Source: a virus
DNA: 38,304 nucleotides
Strand: one strand, 5' to 3'
IMG/VR virus record: IMGVR_UViG_3300045993_000326
Location: 1 to 38,304 of that record
Part shown: positions 1-5,455 of the stretch, in pieces
How positions within the stretch are numbered: position 1 is the stretch's first letter
Layout: each line of letters begins with the position of its first letter
Program-made: the position numbers and the translations under genes
The notes under the pieces: generated by a model
Database searches by the model: none
Told to the model about the DNA's origin: nothing
The model's input: only the letters and a program-made list of their open reading frames with translations

Positions 1-42
1 GTGATACTAGGGAAACCTAACCCTGGAACATTACCCTATCAC
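1..42 (-). ncRNA. Terminal hairpin of structured RNA array
   Basis: Read on the minus strand this stretch starts GTGATAGGG and ends in CCCTAGTATCAC, so six closing pairs (GTGATA/TATCAC) plus GGG/CCC can form. A second internal stem AGGG/CCCT is possible. There is no open reading frame of note. It is the last unit of the RNA array in the window and may continue beyond position 1. Function unknown. Confidence 0.35.
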
Positions 43-85
43 GTACTGACAAATTTGGCTCCCCTATGAAGAATTTAACTTCACT

Positions 86-112
86 GTGCATGGTAATATT
101 AACTCCAAGCAC
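86..112 (-). ncRNA. Hairpin in RNA array
   Basis: On the minus strand the arms GTGCTTGG and CCATGCAC pair with a single T:T mismatch around an 11-nt AT-rich loop. It lies between two other structured units. No T-run follows, so it is not an obvious terminator. It is probably part of a longer processed transcript. Confidence 0.35.
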
Positions 113-116
113 AACA

Positions 117-163
117 TACAGTGAGCCGCCGAGGCCACAAAGGCCTACGTATATATCACTGTA
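117..163 (-). ncRNA. Structured RNA unit closed by an 8-bp stem
   Basis: The minus strand gives a perfect 8-bp closing helix, TACAGTGA with TCACTGTA, and an internal hairpin AGGCC-TTTGT-GGCCT. The unit is 47 nt and lies immediately downstream of the tRNA-like unit at 186-245. No protein-coding potential was seen. It does not resemble a tRNA, and its role is unknown. Confidence 0.4.
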
Positions 164-185
164 TTTCCAGTCCGAGGAATAAAAT

Positions 186-245
186 TGGTGGATCGGAGGG
201 GAGTCGAACCCACCTGCGCCCTAGGAGCATCGCCAGATAAGATCC
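186..245 (-). tRNA. tRNA-like 3' half with encoded CCA (probably degenerate)
   Basis: The minus strand ends in a T-loop-like GGGTTCGACTCCC followed by TCCGATCCACCA, i.e. an acceptor 3' strand, discriminator A and encoded CCA. Upstream only GGATC (241-245) pairs with GATCC, making a 60-nt molecule that is too short for a normal tRNA. No normal D and anticodon arms fit. A small stem GCTC-CTA-GGGC is possible in the middle. It could be a decayed tRNA or a deliberate tRNA-like RNA. The amino-acid identity cannot be assigned. Confidence 0.35.
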
Positions 246-250
246 CGTAT

Positions 251-326
251 TGGTGGAATCTACGGGAATCGAACCCGCCTATACAGCCGTTGCGACCCAA
301 AATAGGTGCCAACCACGGGATTTGCC
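251..326 (-). tRNA. tRNA-like gene with T-arm and CCA
   Basis: On the minus strand a good T arm (GCGGG-TTCGATT-CCCGT) is followed by AGATTCC, A and CCA, the standard 3' end. Counting 76 nt upstream reaches GGCAAATC, which would pair with GATTCC only if two bases bulge. A D-loop-like GTGGTTGG is present, but no 5-bp anticodon stem with a 7-nt loop closes by eye. I call it tRNA-like and do not assign an anticodon. An unusual or degenerate tRNA is equally possible. Confidence 0.4.
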
Positions 327-367
327 TGTTGGCTTTGCAGCGTCGTCTTTTATCTGACTTGCAAAAT

Positions 368-480
368 TGGTGGACCCCTGTTTCTATGCCCTGGGCCCGT
401 TGATAGAGTATCTACTATCAGCATTGCAAATGATCTTAAGAACTTTTCAGTTCAACCTGCACGGTTAACGTGTCGATGAC
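368..480 (-). ncRNA. Structured RNA with CCACCA end
   Basis: The minus strand holds several short hairpins: CGAT-GTC-ATCG, CACG-TTAAC-CGTG, GAACT-GAAA-AGTTC (a GNRA-type loop) and TGATAG/CTATCA. It ends GGGGTCCACCA, the same CCACCA end as the next two units, but has no TTCGA T-loop. No reading frame was found. It looks like a processed RNA in the array. Exact ends are uncertain. Confidence 0.35.
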
Positions 481-488
481 ATCGTAAT

Positions 489-598
489 CATTTTAGAGTA
501 CACTACACAGGATTTGAACCTGTACAACCCGGCTATGGTAGGCACGAGGCTATCACCACTATATCTGCGTGTACGGCGCATTGATGCACTCTAAAATG
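489..598 (-). tRNA. tRNA-like RNA unit with long closing helix and T-arm
   Basis: On the minus strand CATTTTAGAGTGCA and TGTACTCTAAAATG form a near-continuous 14-bp closing helix. Inside is a perfect T-arm (ACAGG-TTCAAAT-CCTGT) and a D-loop-like AGTGGTGATA. An inner pair GTACAC/GTGTAC would define a 77-nt molecule. However, no anticodon stem forms and three extra bases lie between T-arm and acceptor. It is therefore tRNA-like but not a clean cloverleaf, and no anticodon is assigned. Confidence 0.4.
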
Positions 599-600
599 AC

Positions 601-700
601 CATTTTGAAGGATACAAAGGATTCGAACCTAAGACTACAGCACCAGAGTTAACTGGATGGCCTCCCAACTTGCCATTACCTGCGAGTACCCTTTAAAATG
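601..700 (-). tRNA. tRNA-like RNA unit with D-, anticodon- and T-like arms
   Basis: The minus strand is closed by CATTTT.AAGGGTAC with GTATCCTT.AAAATG (one A:C mismatch). A 7-bp acceptor AGGGTAC/GTATCCT lies inside. A D-arm-like hairpin (ATGGC, loop AAGTTGGGAG, GCCAT) and a hairpin CCAG-TTAACT-CTGG follow, then AGGTTCGAATCCT as a T-loop. Departures from a tRNA are ten bases between acceptor and D-arm, a 6-nt anticodon loop and only three good T-stem pairs. This is the most tRNA-like unit of the array, but decoding ability is doubtful. Confidence 0.45.
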
Positions 701-742
701 ACGTCTTCCTCTGCTTGAACTACCAATGCACAATCAGACAAT

Positions 743-825
743 CATTTTGAAATACTTTAGCAATACTGGCAGTGGACGAGCAATCAAATCCCGCGCTTAC
801 GTTCAAACCAAAATACTTCAAAATG
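743..825 (-). ncRNA. Structured RNA unit closed by a 13-bp helix
   Basis: CATTTTGAAGTAT and GTATTTCAAAATG on the minus strand pair without a break (two G:T wobbles), bracketing about 57 nt. The enclosed sequence has no TTCGA T-loop and no evident anticodon arm. It shares the CATTTT...AAAATG bracket with its neighbours at 489-598 and 601-700. The 42 nt between this unit and 700 can form a GTCT/AGAC-closed hairpin. Confidence 0.4.
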
Positions 826-898
826 ACTCCTTACACCCGCTTGTAGCGACTGTAATCTCCCGATTGAGTGTGTAAAAACATCACCAATGTAAGGAATC
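825..898 (-). ncRNA. Compact three-hairpin RNA closed by an 11-bp helix
   Basis: The minus strand GATTCCTTACA pairs with TGTAAGGAGTC over 11 bp (one wobble). Inside are three small hairpins, TGT-TTTT-ACA, AATC-GGGA-GATT (GNRA-type loop) and CGCT-ACA-AGCG, in the order expected of tRNA D, anticodon and T arms but all shortened. It is the first unit after promoter P1. I see no known family; its shape is a miniature cloverleaf. Confidence 0.45.
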
Positions 899-908
899 TT
901 GTCTACAT

Positions 909-947
909 ATTGTTAAGGAACTACACAAACAAATGCGATGATCTGTT
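909..947 (-). promoter_or_regulatory. RNA leader with 12-nt motif and boxA-like element
   Basis: Downstream of P1 the minus strand has AACAGATCATCG (947-936), then 14 nt, then GTTCCTTAACAAT (921-909). The second element resembles the bacterial rRNA-leader boxA (consensus near GCTCTTTAACA), the binding site for NusB/S10 antitermination. The same pair with nearly the same spacing follows P2. This suggests antitermination for a non-coding, structured transcript. Confidence 0.5.
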
Positions 948-957
948 TGAAAGATTA

Positions 958-986
958 ATTATAACACAATTTGCATTATGTGTAAA
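958..986 (-). promoter_or_regulatory. Promoter P1 (sigma70 type) driving the RNA array
   Basis: Minus-strand -35 TTTACA (986-981), 17-bp spacer, -10 TATAAT (963-958). The -35 sits in the extended context TAATTTACACATAATG shared by the promoter family of this window. There is no gene downstream, only the structured RNA units, so it should produce stable RNA. Confidence 0.85.
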
Positions 987-1006
987 TTATTTCTTTAGAG
1001 AGTAAT

Positions 1007-1099
1007 TGTTAGGAAGCCTGCGCACATTACACACCTCACTCTTTGGGATTTTATACCCAGAGCTACCATACTCACCTTAGGGTGAGTCAGAACCTAACA
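1007..1099 (-). ncRNA. Structured RNA under promoter P2
   Basis: The minus strand closes with TGTTAGG/CCTAACA (7 bp). It contains a strong hairpin ACTCACC-CTAA-GGTGAGT and a second one built on TGGG/CCCA with flanking CTC/GAG. It is 93 nt with no reading frame. Its size and 7-bp end stem recall a class II tRNA, but no T-loop is present. It lies between P2's boxA-like leader and P1. Confidence 0.45.
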
Positions 1100-1104
1100 A
1101 CAAC

Positions 1105-1142
1105 TTTTTAAAGAACCGATCCAAGAGATACGATGATCTGTT
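1105..1142 (-). promoter_or_regulatory. RNA leader with 12-nt motif and boxA-like element (second copy)
   Basis: After P2 the minus strand shows AACAGATCATCG (1142-1131), 13 nt, then GGTTCTTTAAAAA (1117-1105), a close match to boxA. It is the second copy of the leader found after P1, and both stand directly before structured RNA. Confidence 0.5.
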
Positions 1143-1153
1143 GGTATGGAATG

Positions 1154-1182
1154 ATTATAAACCATCCCGGAATATGTGTAAA
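1154..1182 (-). promoter_or_regulatory. Promoter P2 (sigma70 type)
   Basis: -35 TTTACA (1182-1177), 17-bp spacer, -10 TATAAT (1159-1154) on the minus strand. A terminator hairpin lies just upstream (1200-1226), giving the terminator-then-promoter arrangement known from T4-type regulatory cassettes. It drives the RNA at 1007-1099. Confidence 0.85.
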
Positions 1183-1199
1183 TTATTTCTTATCCAATC

Positions 1200-1226
1200 A
1201 AAAAGGCCCTCTGTGGGAGGGCCTTT
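1200..1226 (-). terminator. Intrinsic terminator of the accessory operon
   Basis: On the minus strand AAAGGCCCTC-CCACA-GAGGGCCTTT is a perfect 10-bp GC-rich stem followed by two more T residues (five in all with the arm). It stands at the end of the gene run coming from 3078 and before P2. The plus-strand reading has only a short T-run. Confidence 0.85.
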
Positions 1227-1255
1227 GATGTGTTCCGTAGAATTTCAAAGTCCCT

Positions 1256-1363
1256 CTATGTTTGATCCCATTCTGGTGTAAATTGTGGGCGTGCAATGGC
1301 GCAACCGCTATTATAGACAGCGTTTGAGAGATGCATCGACAAGGATAAGAGGTTTTGTTTCAT
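1256..1363 (-). CDS. Possible 35-aa peptide or small RNA
   Basis: The frame from ATG 1363 to TAG 1258 encodes 35 residues with no recognisable motif. There is no good ribosome binding site. A CATAAATA box (late-promoter-like) lies at 1376-1369, only five bases before the ATG. The box plus the terminator at 1200-1226 could instead define a small RNA of about 160 nt. Weak call. Confidence 0.25.
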   Translation of the reverse strand: MKQNLLSLSMHLSNAVYNSGCAIARPQFTPEWDQT

Positions 1364-1411
1364 GTACTTATTTATGGTGGTTAGCCAACTTTTTCTGGGA
1401 AAAACGAAAAT

Positions 1412-1549
1412 TTATTCAAATTTTTTGCAATCACACTTAGTACGACCTTGATTGCAGTTCCCACCGCATCCATCCGAAGCACCTCGGACAAAAGCCAAAA
1501 TTGCTACCCAACCCACTAATACTATACCGATTGCTATTGCTGATATCAT
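1412..1549 (-). CDS. Small membrane protein with Cys-rich tail
   Basis: 45 residues. Residues 2-21 are a hydrophobic helix (ISAIAIGIVLVGWVAILAFV), followed by a short tail with four cysteines (CGGNC ... CDC). The start is supported by AAGGAG 6 nt before ATG. The ATGA overlap with the stop of the preceding gene (1546-1549) implies translational coupling. The tail might bind metal or form disulfides. No family recognised. Confidence 0.75.
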   Translation of the reverse strand: MISAIAIGIVLVGWVAILAFVRGASDGCGGNCNQGRTKCDCKKFE

Positions 1550-1701
1550 AATTTTCTCCTTATACAAATTTTCAATTCATGTTCTTCCAATGTTCGGTTC
1601 ACATAGAATCCACCATCGTAAAGCATTGGCTGACCACACCATAGATCCCAATTGGCAATCTTGGTGTCTTTGAAGGTGTTCCAGTAGTTTCGGTCCATCA
1701 T
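1546..1701 (-). CDS. Hypothetical protein, 51 aa
   Basis: Starts with two ATGs (1701 and 1698) after AAGGACAAC. The first overlaps the stop of the gene before it. The product is aromatic-rich (NYWNTF, NWDLWCGQ) and basic at the end (ICIRRKL). The stop overlaps the start of the membrane protein that follows. Function unknown. Confidence 0.75.
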   Translation of the reverse strand: MMDRNYWNTFKDTKIANWDLWCGQPMLYDGGFYVNRTLEEHELKICIRRKL

Positions 1702-1931
1702 ATGTTGTCCTTGAAATATTCCAGATCCGTGATGTGTCTCACTGATCGCTTATACTCTGGAGTATCATGGCCATTCCGTACGACACCACACTGTACAATG
1801 AAGATGCAATGAGCAATAATGCTTTTGGCAAACTCAATCTCAGCTTGAGTAAGTTTAGTCCGATCAAAGCCGTTGAATTCTTCTACAATAAGTTTTGACT
1901 CAACTGCAATCATACGAATGTTTTTGTTCAT
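1698..1931 (-). CDS. Hypothetical protein, 77 aa
   Basis: I choose ATG at 1931, which forms an ATGA overlap with the stop of the upstream gene, rather than the upstream GTG/ATG in the same frame. The protein is mostly helical by composition with two Cys (HCIFIVQC). No recognised domain. Confidence 0.75.
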   Translation of the reverse strand: MNKNIRMIAVESKLIVEEFNGFDRTKLTQAEIEFAKSIIAHCIFIVQCGVVRNGHDTPEYKRSVRHITDLEYFKDNI

Positions 1932-2713
1932 GTCCACATGCATCTGTGATGCTTTACAATTACCGTACAAAACTTTTCCACTTGAGTCTCGAATTCATCT
2001 TCAAGTTCATGAATCTTCTTAAAGAGAGCATCGGTCTCTGGTTCGTTTCTAAATGTAAATAGACTTTCTACACCCTTTGAGGCCGAATAAGCATTGTACC
2101 CAGATTCTTCAAATGAGTCAAATGTTAGATACCGATTCTTGGCAAAGAGGTAAGCTTCCCAAAGTTCGTCATATGCCTTTACTTCGTGGGGATCATGAGC
2201 ATTCTGGAAATCCATCCATTCACGAGCATGTTTGGCACGAACTGTATCCGATACCTTAACCCTGTACAGTTTCCGCCGAATGTAAGATTGATCCAAGTAC
2301 TTCCGAACTTCTGGTTCAAGTTTAGATTTATCTTCATGTGAACAAAAGCAGACGTTCATCCAAAAGCATTCTTCCTCAACAAAGTCGATTATAGAAAGCA
2401 TGAGCGCATCTGGAATTCTTGAGGTAAGATCCGACCACTTGCCAAATTTGGTGCGCGTGCGAAGCACATGAGATTTATGAACCACGTTGGCGACAAAGTA
2501 AGAGGCAGATTCAAGAGTGTTAGGAACCCAAAAGATTACCTTCTGGAGAGTATTAAGACTTTCGATTACAGTCACACCAAACTTGGATGCCTTCAAGGAA
2601 GCTTTCTCGTGTTCATCCCAACCTTCCATTGTAGCTGCTGGCGGCAACGCAGGAAGTCCGAAGACTTCTCTAAGATGTGCAGCAAATTTTGAATTCGACC
2701 AATAAGTTCTCAT
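1928..2713 (-). CDS. Hypothetical protein, 261 aa
   Basis: The start ATG 2713 overlaps the preceding stop (ATGA). The protein is soluble, rich in aromatic and charged residues, with a long helical C-terminal part (KKIHELEDEFETQVEKF) and a Cys-rich patch near residues 110-120 (CFWMNVCFC). No catalytic motif or family is recognised. It sits in the middle of a coupled five-gene run ending at the 1200-1226 terminator. Confidence 0.8.
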   Translation of the reverse strand: MRTYWSNSKFAAHLREVFGLPALPPAATMEGWDEHEKASLKASKFGVTVIESLNTLQKVIFWVPNTLESASYFVANVVHKSHVLRTRTKFGKWSDLTSRIPDALMLSIIDFVEEECFWMNVCFCSHEDKSKLEPEVRKYLDQSYIRRKLYRVKVSDTVRAKHAREWMDFQNAHDPHEVKAYDELWEAYLFAKNRYLTFDSFEESGYNAYSASKGVESLFTFRNEPETDALFKKIHELEDEFETQVEKFCTVIVKHHRCMWT

Positions 2714-3078
2714 AATAAAATGTCCGGTATTGTACACAGCTCAGGAAAATTAGTTGCCTGTTGCGGCGCAATTTTAGTTAGTACTGGGACGACATCGACC
2801 CATGATTCGGTATATCTATGACCTTTGCCACCATAAGTTCTTGGTTGATGCAATTTACCAGCTGCAAACAATCTTCTGAGTGCAAACTTGTAAACATCTT
2901 CATGATGGCCTGTATCCCAGGTTTTGTTAGCATTATAGAATTTCCAAATTTCAGCCCAATGATTATCATTTCTTGGATCAAACTTGGAATTCACAACGAG
3001 CACAAATACATCAGAAGTTTTTACAACTCCTTTGACGATATCCCGTAGGCAATAACCAAGTCTTAATCCAATTTTCAT
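2710..3078 (-). CDS. Hypothetical protein, 122 aa
   Basis: ATG 3078 is preceded by GAAGAG at 5-nt spacing, so it is favoured over the GTG two codons upstream. The sequence has a hydrophobic strand (DVFVLVVNS) then a charged helical stretch with NANKTWDTGHHEDVYKFALR, and no known motif. A GATAAATA box (3105-3098) lies 20 nt upstream and could be a late promoter. Confidence 0.8.
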   Translation of the reverse strand: MKIGLRLGYCLRDIVKGVVKTSDVFVLVVNSKFDPRNDNHWAEIWKFYNANKTWDTGHHEDVYKFALRRLFAAGKLHQPRTYGGKGHRYTESWVDVVPVLTKIAPQQATNFPELCTIPDILL

Positions 3079-3097
3079 AATCACTCTTCAAATCTAT

Positions 3098-3105
3098 TAT
3101 TTATC
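3098..3105 (-). promoter_or_regulatory. Candidate T4-type late promoter box
   Basis: Minus-strand GATAAATA, one base from the T4 late box TATAAATA, about 20 nt before the gene starting at 3078. T4 late promoters need only this -10 box. The match could be chance in AT-rich DNA. Confidence 0.3.
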
Positions 3106-3190
3106 GCAGCATTCCAAACAAGTAGATTACTATCAAAACCACTACAGTCATAGCAGTATAAAGACCTGCCTCAATAATTTTTGCTTTCAT
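3101..3190 (-). CDS. Single-span membrane peptide, 29 aa
   Basis: Starts at ATG 3190 after AAAGGACAG. Residues 10-27 form one transmembrane helix (LYTAMTVVVLIVIYLFGM) with a basic N-terminus. It is one of a group of very short membrane proteins in this accessory region. Function unknown. Confidence 0.65.
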   Translation of the reverse strand: MKAKIIEAGLYTAMTVVVLIVIYLFGMLR

Positions 3191-3203
3191 TTCTGTCCTT
3201 TCA

Positions 3204-3449
3204 TTATACTATACCAACAATTACTTTCAACTTCCAAACCGTAAGACAATAGATTTTCAGTCTATCAACGGTTTCTGTAGTATGGATAGAAAACCAAAAA
3301 GTCTGCAGTTTATCATCTACAAGTTGAGCCCAACAATCTTCGGCCCAGATCCATTCACCCATCAACTTACCAATTTTGAACTCGTGAGATGGATTTGAGC
3401 ACTTCTTCAAATCATAATGTAGACGAAGTTCGTCTTTAGTTAAATTCAT
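3204..3449 (-). CDS. Hypothetical protein, 81 aa
   Basis: ATG 3449 overlaps the stop of the RNA ligase gene by four bases, so it is probably co-translated. Tryptophan-rich (GEWIWAEDCWAQ, TFWFS). No family recognised. Confidence 0.75.
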   Translation of the reverse strand: MNLTKDELRLHYDLKKCSNPSHEFKIGKLMGEWIWAEDCWAQLVDDKLQTFWFSIHTTETVDRLKIYCLTVWKLKVIVGIV

Positions 3450-4492
3450 TCCTTAACCTTTTCAAGATACTTGTTACTAACTGCTTTAAATGAAATGCGA
3501 CGATCTGAGTTTGCCTTAAAGACAAGACCTTCACGTGGGCATCCAATCAACCCAAGCACAGACTCACCATCAGCCTTAGTTAGCAATGAGTCACATGTTT
3601 GGCCAGTCAACTTTGCTGCACGTTCAAGCACAGGTGTATCAGTCAGCCCAAGCAAACTTGTCCAAAATCTTCGTTCAACTGGATTAAAGTATTCAAACCG
3701 ATCAATGTCAAAAATATCAAACACGAAGAACATGTGCTTGGTCAAGTTGTAAATGTTGCCTTGGATACCAGGGCCGCACAGTTCACCTTGAATAGCAACA
3801 TTTTTGCCTTGTACTTCCAGTTTGTGCTTCAGTTCAAGCTCAATCGCCATCTTCCAGAATGTGTTGTCCTCAGATTCTTTCAGATCCAAGTTGCGTGAGC
3901 AGACACCAAAGTCTTCATCGCGCTTGTACACAGTCATTGAAGAGCCTTCGCACTTCTCTGTGACTTCCCATGTTTGGTGTTCAAAATGTTCTTCCATATC
4001 ACGGAAGCAGTTTTGCACACGTTCTTGATCAGTCTTGATGATGAACGATGGGAATGATCCACGAGCATCAGCAGAGGTGAACTCAGGTGGCGCTTCCCAC
4101 TTTACAATACCCAACTGTTCGGACACATCTGCACCAATACAACCATCATTGATGGGGAAAATATCCTCAGGCTCCCCAAGCACAGACAGTGGCAGCAACA
4201 GCCCTTGAGACAATTGCTTGCGCAGACGGATTGTGCGAAGCTTTTCACCTTCAACACCAAGATACGTCTTGGGGAAATGTCCCGGCTTTGTTAAGAAAGG
4301 TGCAAGTGTGCTTGGAATGAATGAATCTGGTTCTGCGTACACAACGAGATCACCCACTACATACTTGCCGACTTGGTCAACGATCCACCAGCCATTCACC
4401 CTGTAAGCACAGATCTTGTCTGCATCAGGGATAGCTTTTACTTCTGCAATCTTTTGAATAGACGCCATTTTACGAACATAAACTTCTGTCAT
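3446..4492 (-). CDS. RNA ligase, DRB0094/Rnl5-like
   Basis: An ATP-dependent RNA ligase that would seal 5'-phosphate/3'-hydroxyl nicks through a lysine-AMP intermediate. The nucleotidyltransferase motif I is visible as VTEKCEGSSMTVY (the Lys of EKCEG is the nucleophile), followed by motif-like RNLDLKE, IQGELCGPGIQ, FVFDIF, EGLVFK and a closing ISFKAVS. The N-terminal 150 residues form the OB-like extension typical of the Deinococcus DRB0094 (TIGR02306) type. ATG 4492 is chosen because of AAAGAGG 6 nt before it. Likely role: repair of nicked or cleaved RNA, for example host tRNA cut by defence nucleases. The neighbouring RNA array makes this suggestive. No polynucleotide kinase is seen in the window. 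Confidence 0.92.
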   Translation of the reverse strand: MTEVYVRKMASIQKIAEVKAIPDADKICAYRVNGWWIVDQVGKYVVGDLVVYAEPDSFIPSTLAPFLTKPGHFPKTYLGVEGEKLRTIRLRKQLSQGLLLPLSVLGEPEDIFPINDGCIGADVSEQLGIVKWEAPPEFTSADARGSFPSFIIKTDQERVQNCFRDMEEHFEHQTWEVTEKCEGSSMTVYKRDEDFGVCSRNLDLKESEDNTFWKMAIELELKHKLEVQGKNVAIQGELCGPGIQGNIYNLTKHMFFVFDIFDIDRFEYFNPVERRFWTSLLGLTDTPVLERAAKLTGQTCDSLLTKADGESVLGLIGCPREGLVFKANSDRRISFKAVSNKYLEKVKE

Positions 4493-4503
4493 TTTATACC
4501 TCT

Positions 4504-4596
4504 TTATTTTGTCCAATAAGCATATAGTAAGAATAAGAAAATACCGATTACTTCGATCACAAAGAAAAGCATCAGTAGATCAGTCACCCATCTCAC
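4504..4596 (-). CDS. Single-span membrane peptide, 30 aa (GTG start)
   Basis: GTG 4596 follows AAAGG at a spacing of 6 nt. The product is almost all one helix (LLMLFFVIEVIGIFLFLLYA), and the frame ends just before the RNA ligase ribosome site. Very short, so only moderately supported. Confidence 0.5.
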   Translation of the reverse strand: MRWVTDLLMLFFVIEVIGIFLFLLYAYWTK

Positions 4597-4605
4597 AACA
4601 AACCT

Positions 4606-4668
4606 TTAAGCAATCAGAAATAGAACTAACAAAACTGGAATGATAAGGGTAAACAATTCATTCATCAT
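4606..4668 (-). CDS. Possible 20-aa membrane peptide
   Basis: Two ATGs (4668, 4665) open a frame for a hydrophobic peptide (LFTLIIPVLLVLFLIA). The ribosome site is weak. It sits between other small membrane peptides, which is the main reason to list it. Confidence 0.3.
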   Translation of the reverse strand: MMNELFTLIIPVLLVLFLIA

Positions 4669-4669
4669 C

Positions 4670-4927
4670 TTAACAATACCGTTTGAATCGGCTATACTCT
4701 TCTTGTGTTATGGCGGCAACTTCCGACATCATCACAGTCAACAATGCGCCAACCATTAACCCCGTGAAGTTATATGACACCAGTTCATTACCACTCGTTT
4801 TATAAGTGAACCCATCACACGGAATTTTGAGTTTTGTACCCGACTTCAAATGAAGTACTACAACCGTTTTGTAACTGAATTCTTTGAATCCGAGCACTCG
4901 TTTAATTTTGGCCAACTTAGTAAACAT
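4670..4927 (-). CDS. Hypothetical protein, 85 aa
   Basis: ATG 4927 follows GAGGAAATAATC, part of which is the end of the upstream gene. Beta-rich by pattern (KTVVVLHLKSGTKLKIPC), with one hydrophobic segment (FTGLMVGALLTVMMSEVAAI) that may be buried or membrane-associated. Function unknown. Confidence 0.75.
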   Translation of the reverse strand: MFTKLAKIKRVLGFKEFSYKTVVVLHLKSGTKLKIPCDGFTYKTSGNELVSYNFTGLMVGALLTVMMSEVAAITQEEYSRFKRYC

Positions 4928-4929
4928 GA

Positions 4930-5214
4930 TTATTTCCTCACCGGTTTTGTACCGTCAAAGCCCCAAGCTTCAAGAGCATTGTTATAAGCATAGTTCCAGT
5001 CACCGTCAAAATCGTACCCGTCATTGACGTAGTATTCGTGTTCCTGATTTCCAGCACGATCAACTTCGTTCTCGTCGTATCCGTAAGAGTCGTACCCTTC
5101 TGGGTCGTATATGGACCAAGCATCAGGTTGGTTGTTAAAGTCGCTGTACTTCTTAAACCAGTTCCTGTCCTTCGTGTATGCTGCATTAACCGTTGGGCTG
5201 TATTTTCCACGCAT
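4930..5214 (-). CDS. Acidic Tyr/Asp-rich hypothetical protein, 94 aa
   Basis: Very rich in Tyr, Asp and Asn (EGYDSYGYDENEVD, NDGYDFDGDWNYAYNN), strongly acidic in the middle with basic ends. Such composition is seen in DNA-mimic and anti-restriction proteins, but nothing specific proves it. AAGGAATAATT precedes ATG 5214. Confidence 0.75.
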   Translation of the reverse strand: MRGKYSPTVNAAYTKDRNWFKKYSDFNNQPDAWSIYDPEGYDSYGYDENEVDRAGNQEHEYYVNDGYDFDGDWNYAYNNALEAWGFDGTKPVRK

Positions 5215-5216
5215 AA

Positions 5217-5420
5217 TTATTCCTTGATCAACGATTGGGCTTCTTCAATCCACTCACCGAGAGTCAATTGGTTCAGTGAATTTACCATCACAGAGGTTGA
5301 ATCACTAAGATCCAACACATAGCCTGTGAAGTAAAAGTAACTAGGACCCTTCTGGAGTTCGAGGGGAATTCCCTCTTCCTTCAGGGTTTTATTGACTGTT
5401 TTAAGAGTGATTTTAGACAT
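5217..5420 (-). CDS. Hypothetical protein, 67 aa, probably leaderless
   Basis: The ATG at 5420 lies 6 nt after the -10 box of P3, so the transcript probably begins at or next to the start codon with no ribosome site. The protein has an alternating polar/hydrophobic pattern and ends in an amphipathic helix (EWIEEAQSLIKE). It is the first gene of the run down to 3101. Function unknown. Confidence 0.7.
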   Translation of the reverse strand: MSKITLKTVNKTLKEEGIPLELQKGPSYFYFTGYVLDLSDSTSVMVNSLNQLTLGEWIEEAQSLIKE

Positions 5421-5426
5421 GGGTTA

Positions 5427-5455
5427 ATTATAACCCAATCGTCAATATGTGTAAA
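5427..5455 (-). promoter_or_regulatory. Promoter P3
   Basis: -35 TTTACA (5455-5450), 17-bp spacer, -10 TATAAT (5432-5427), minus strand. The TAA stop of the upstream gene (5458-5456) touches the -35 box. The next ATG is 6 nt after the -10. Confidence 0.85.

Noticed and set aside
185-403. Plus-strand frame of 72 codons in the RNA array
   Set aside because: It is the complement of tRNA-like units with T-loops and CCA; no ribosome site.
1310-1315. TATAAT box on the minus strand before the terminator
   Set aside because: No usable -35 at 16-18 bp and nothing downstream but the terminator.
1452-1673. Plus-strand frame of 73 codons over the small-protein genes
   Set aside because: It runs opposite to two frames with strong ribosome sites and overlaps; no ribosome site and odd composition.
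4930-5214. Alternative frame of 90 codons rich in Thr within the acidic gene
   Set aside because: Frame-shifted shadow; lacks a proper start and the neighbours' coupling.
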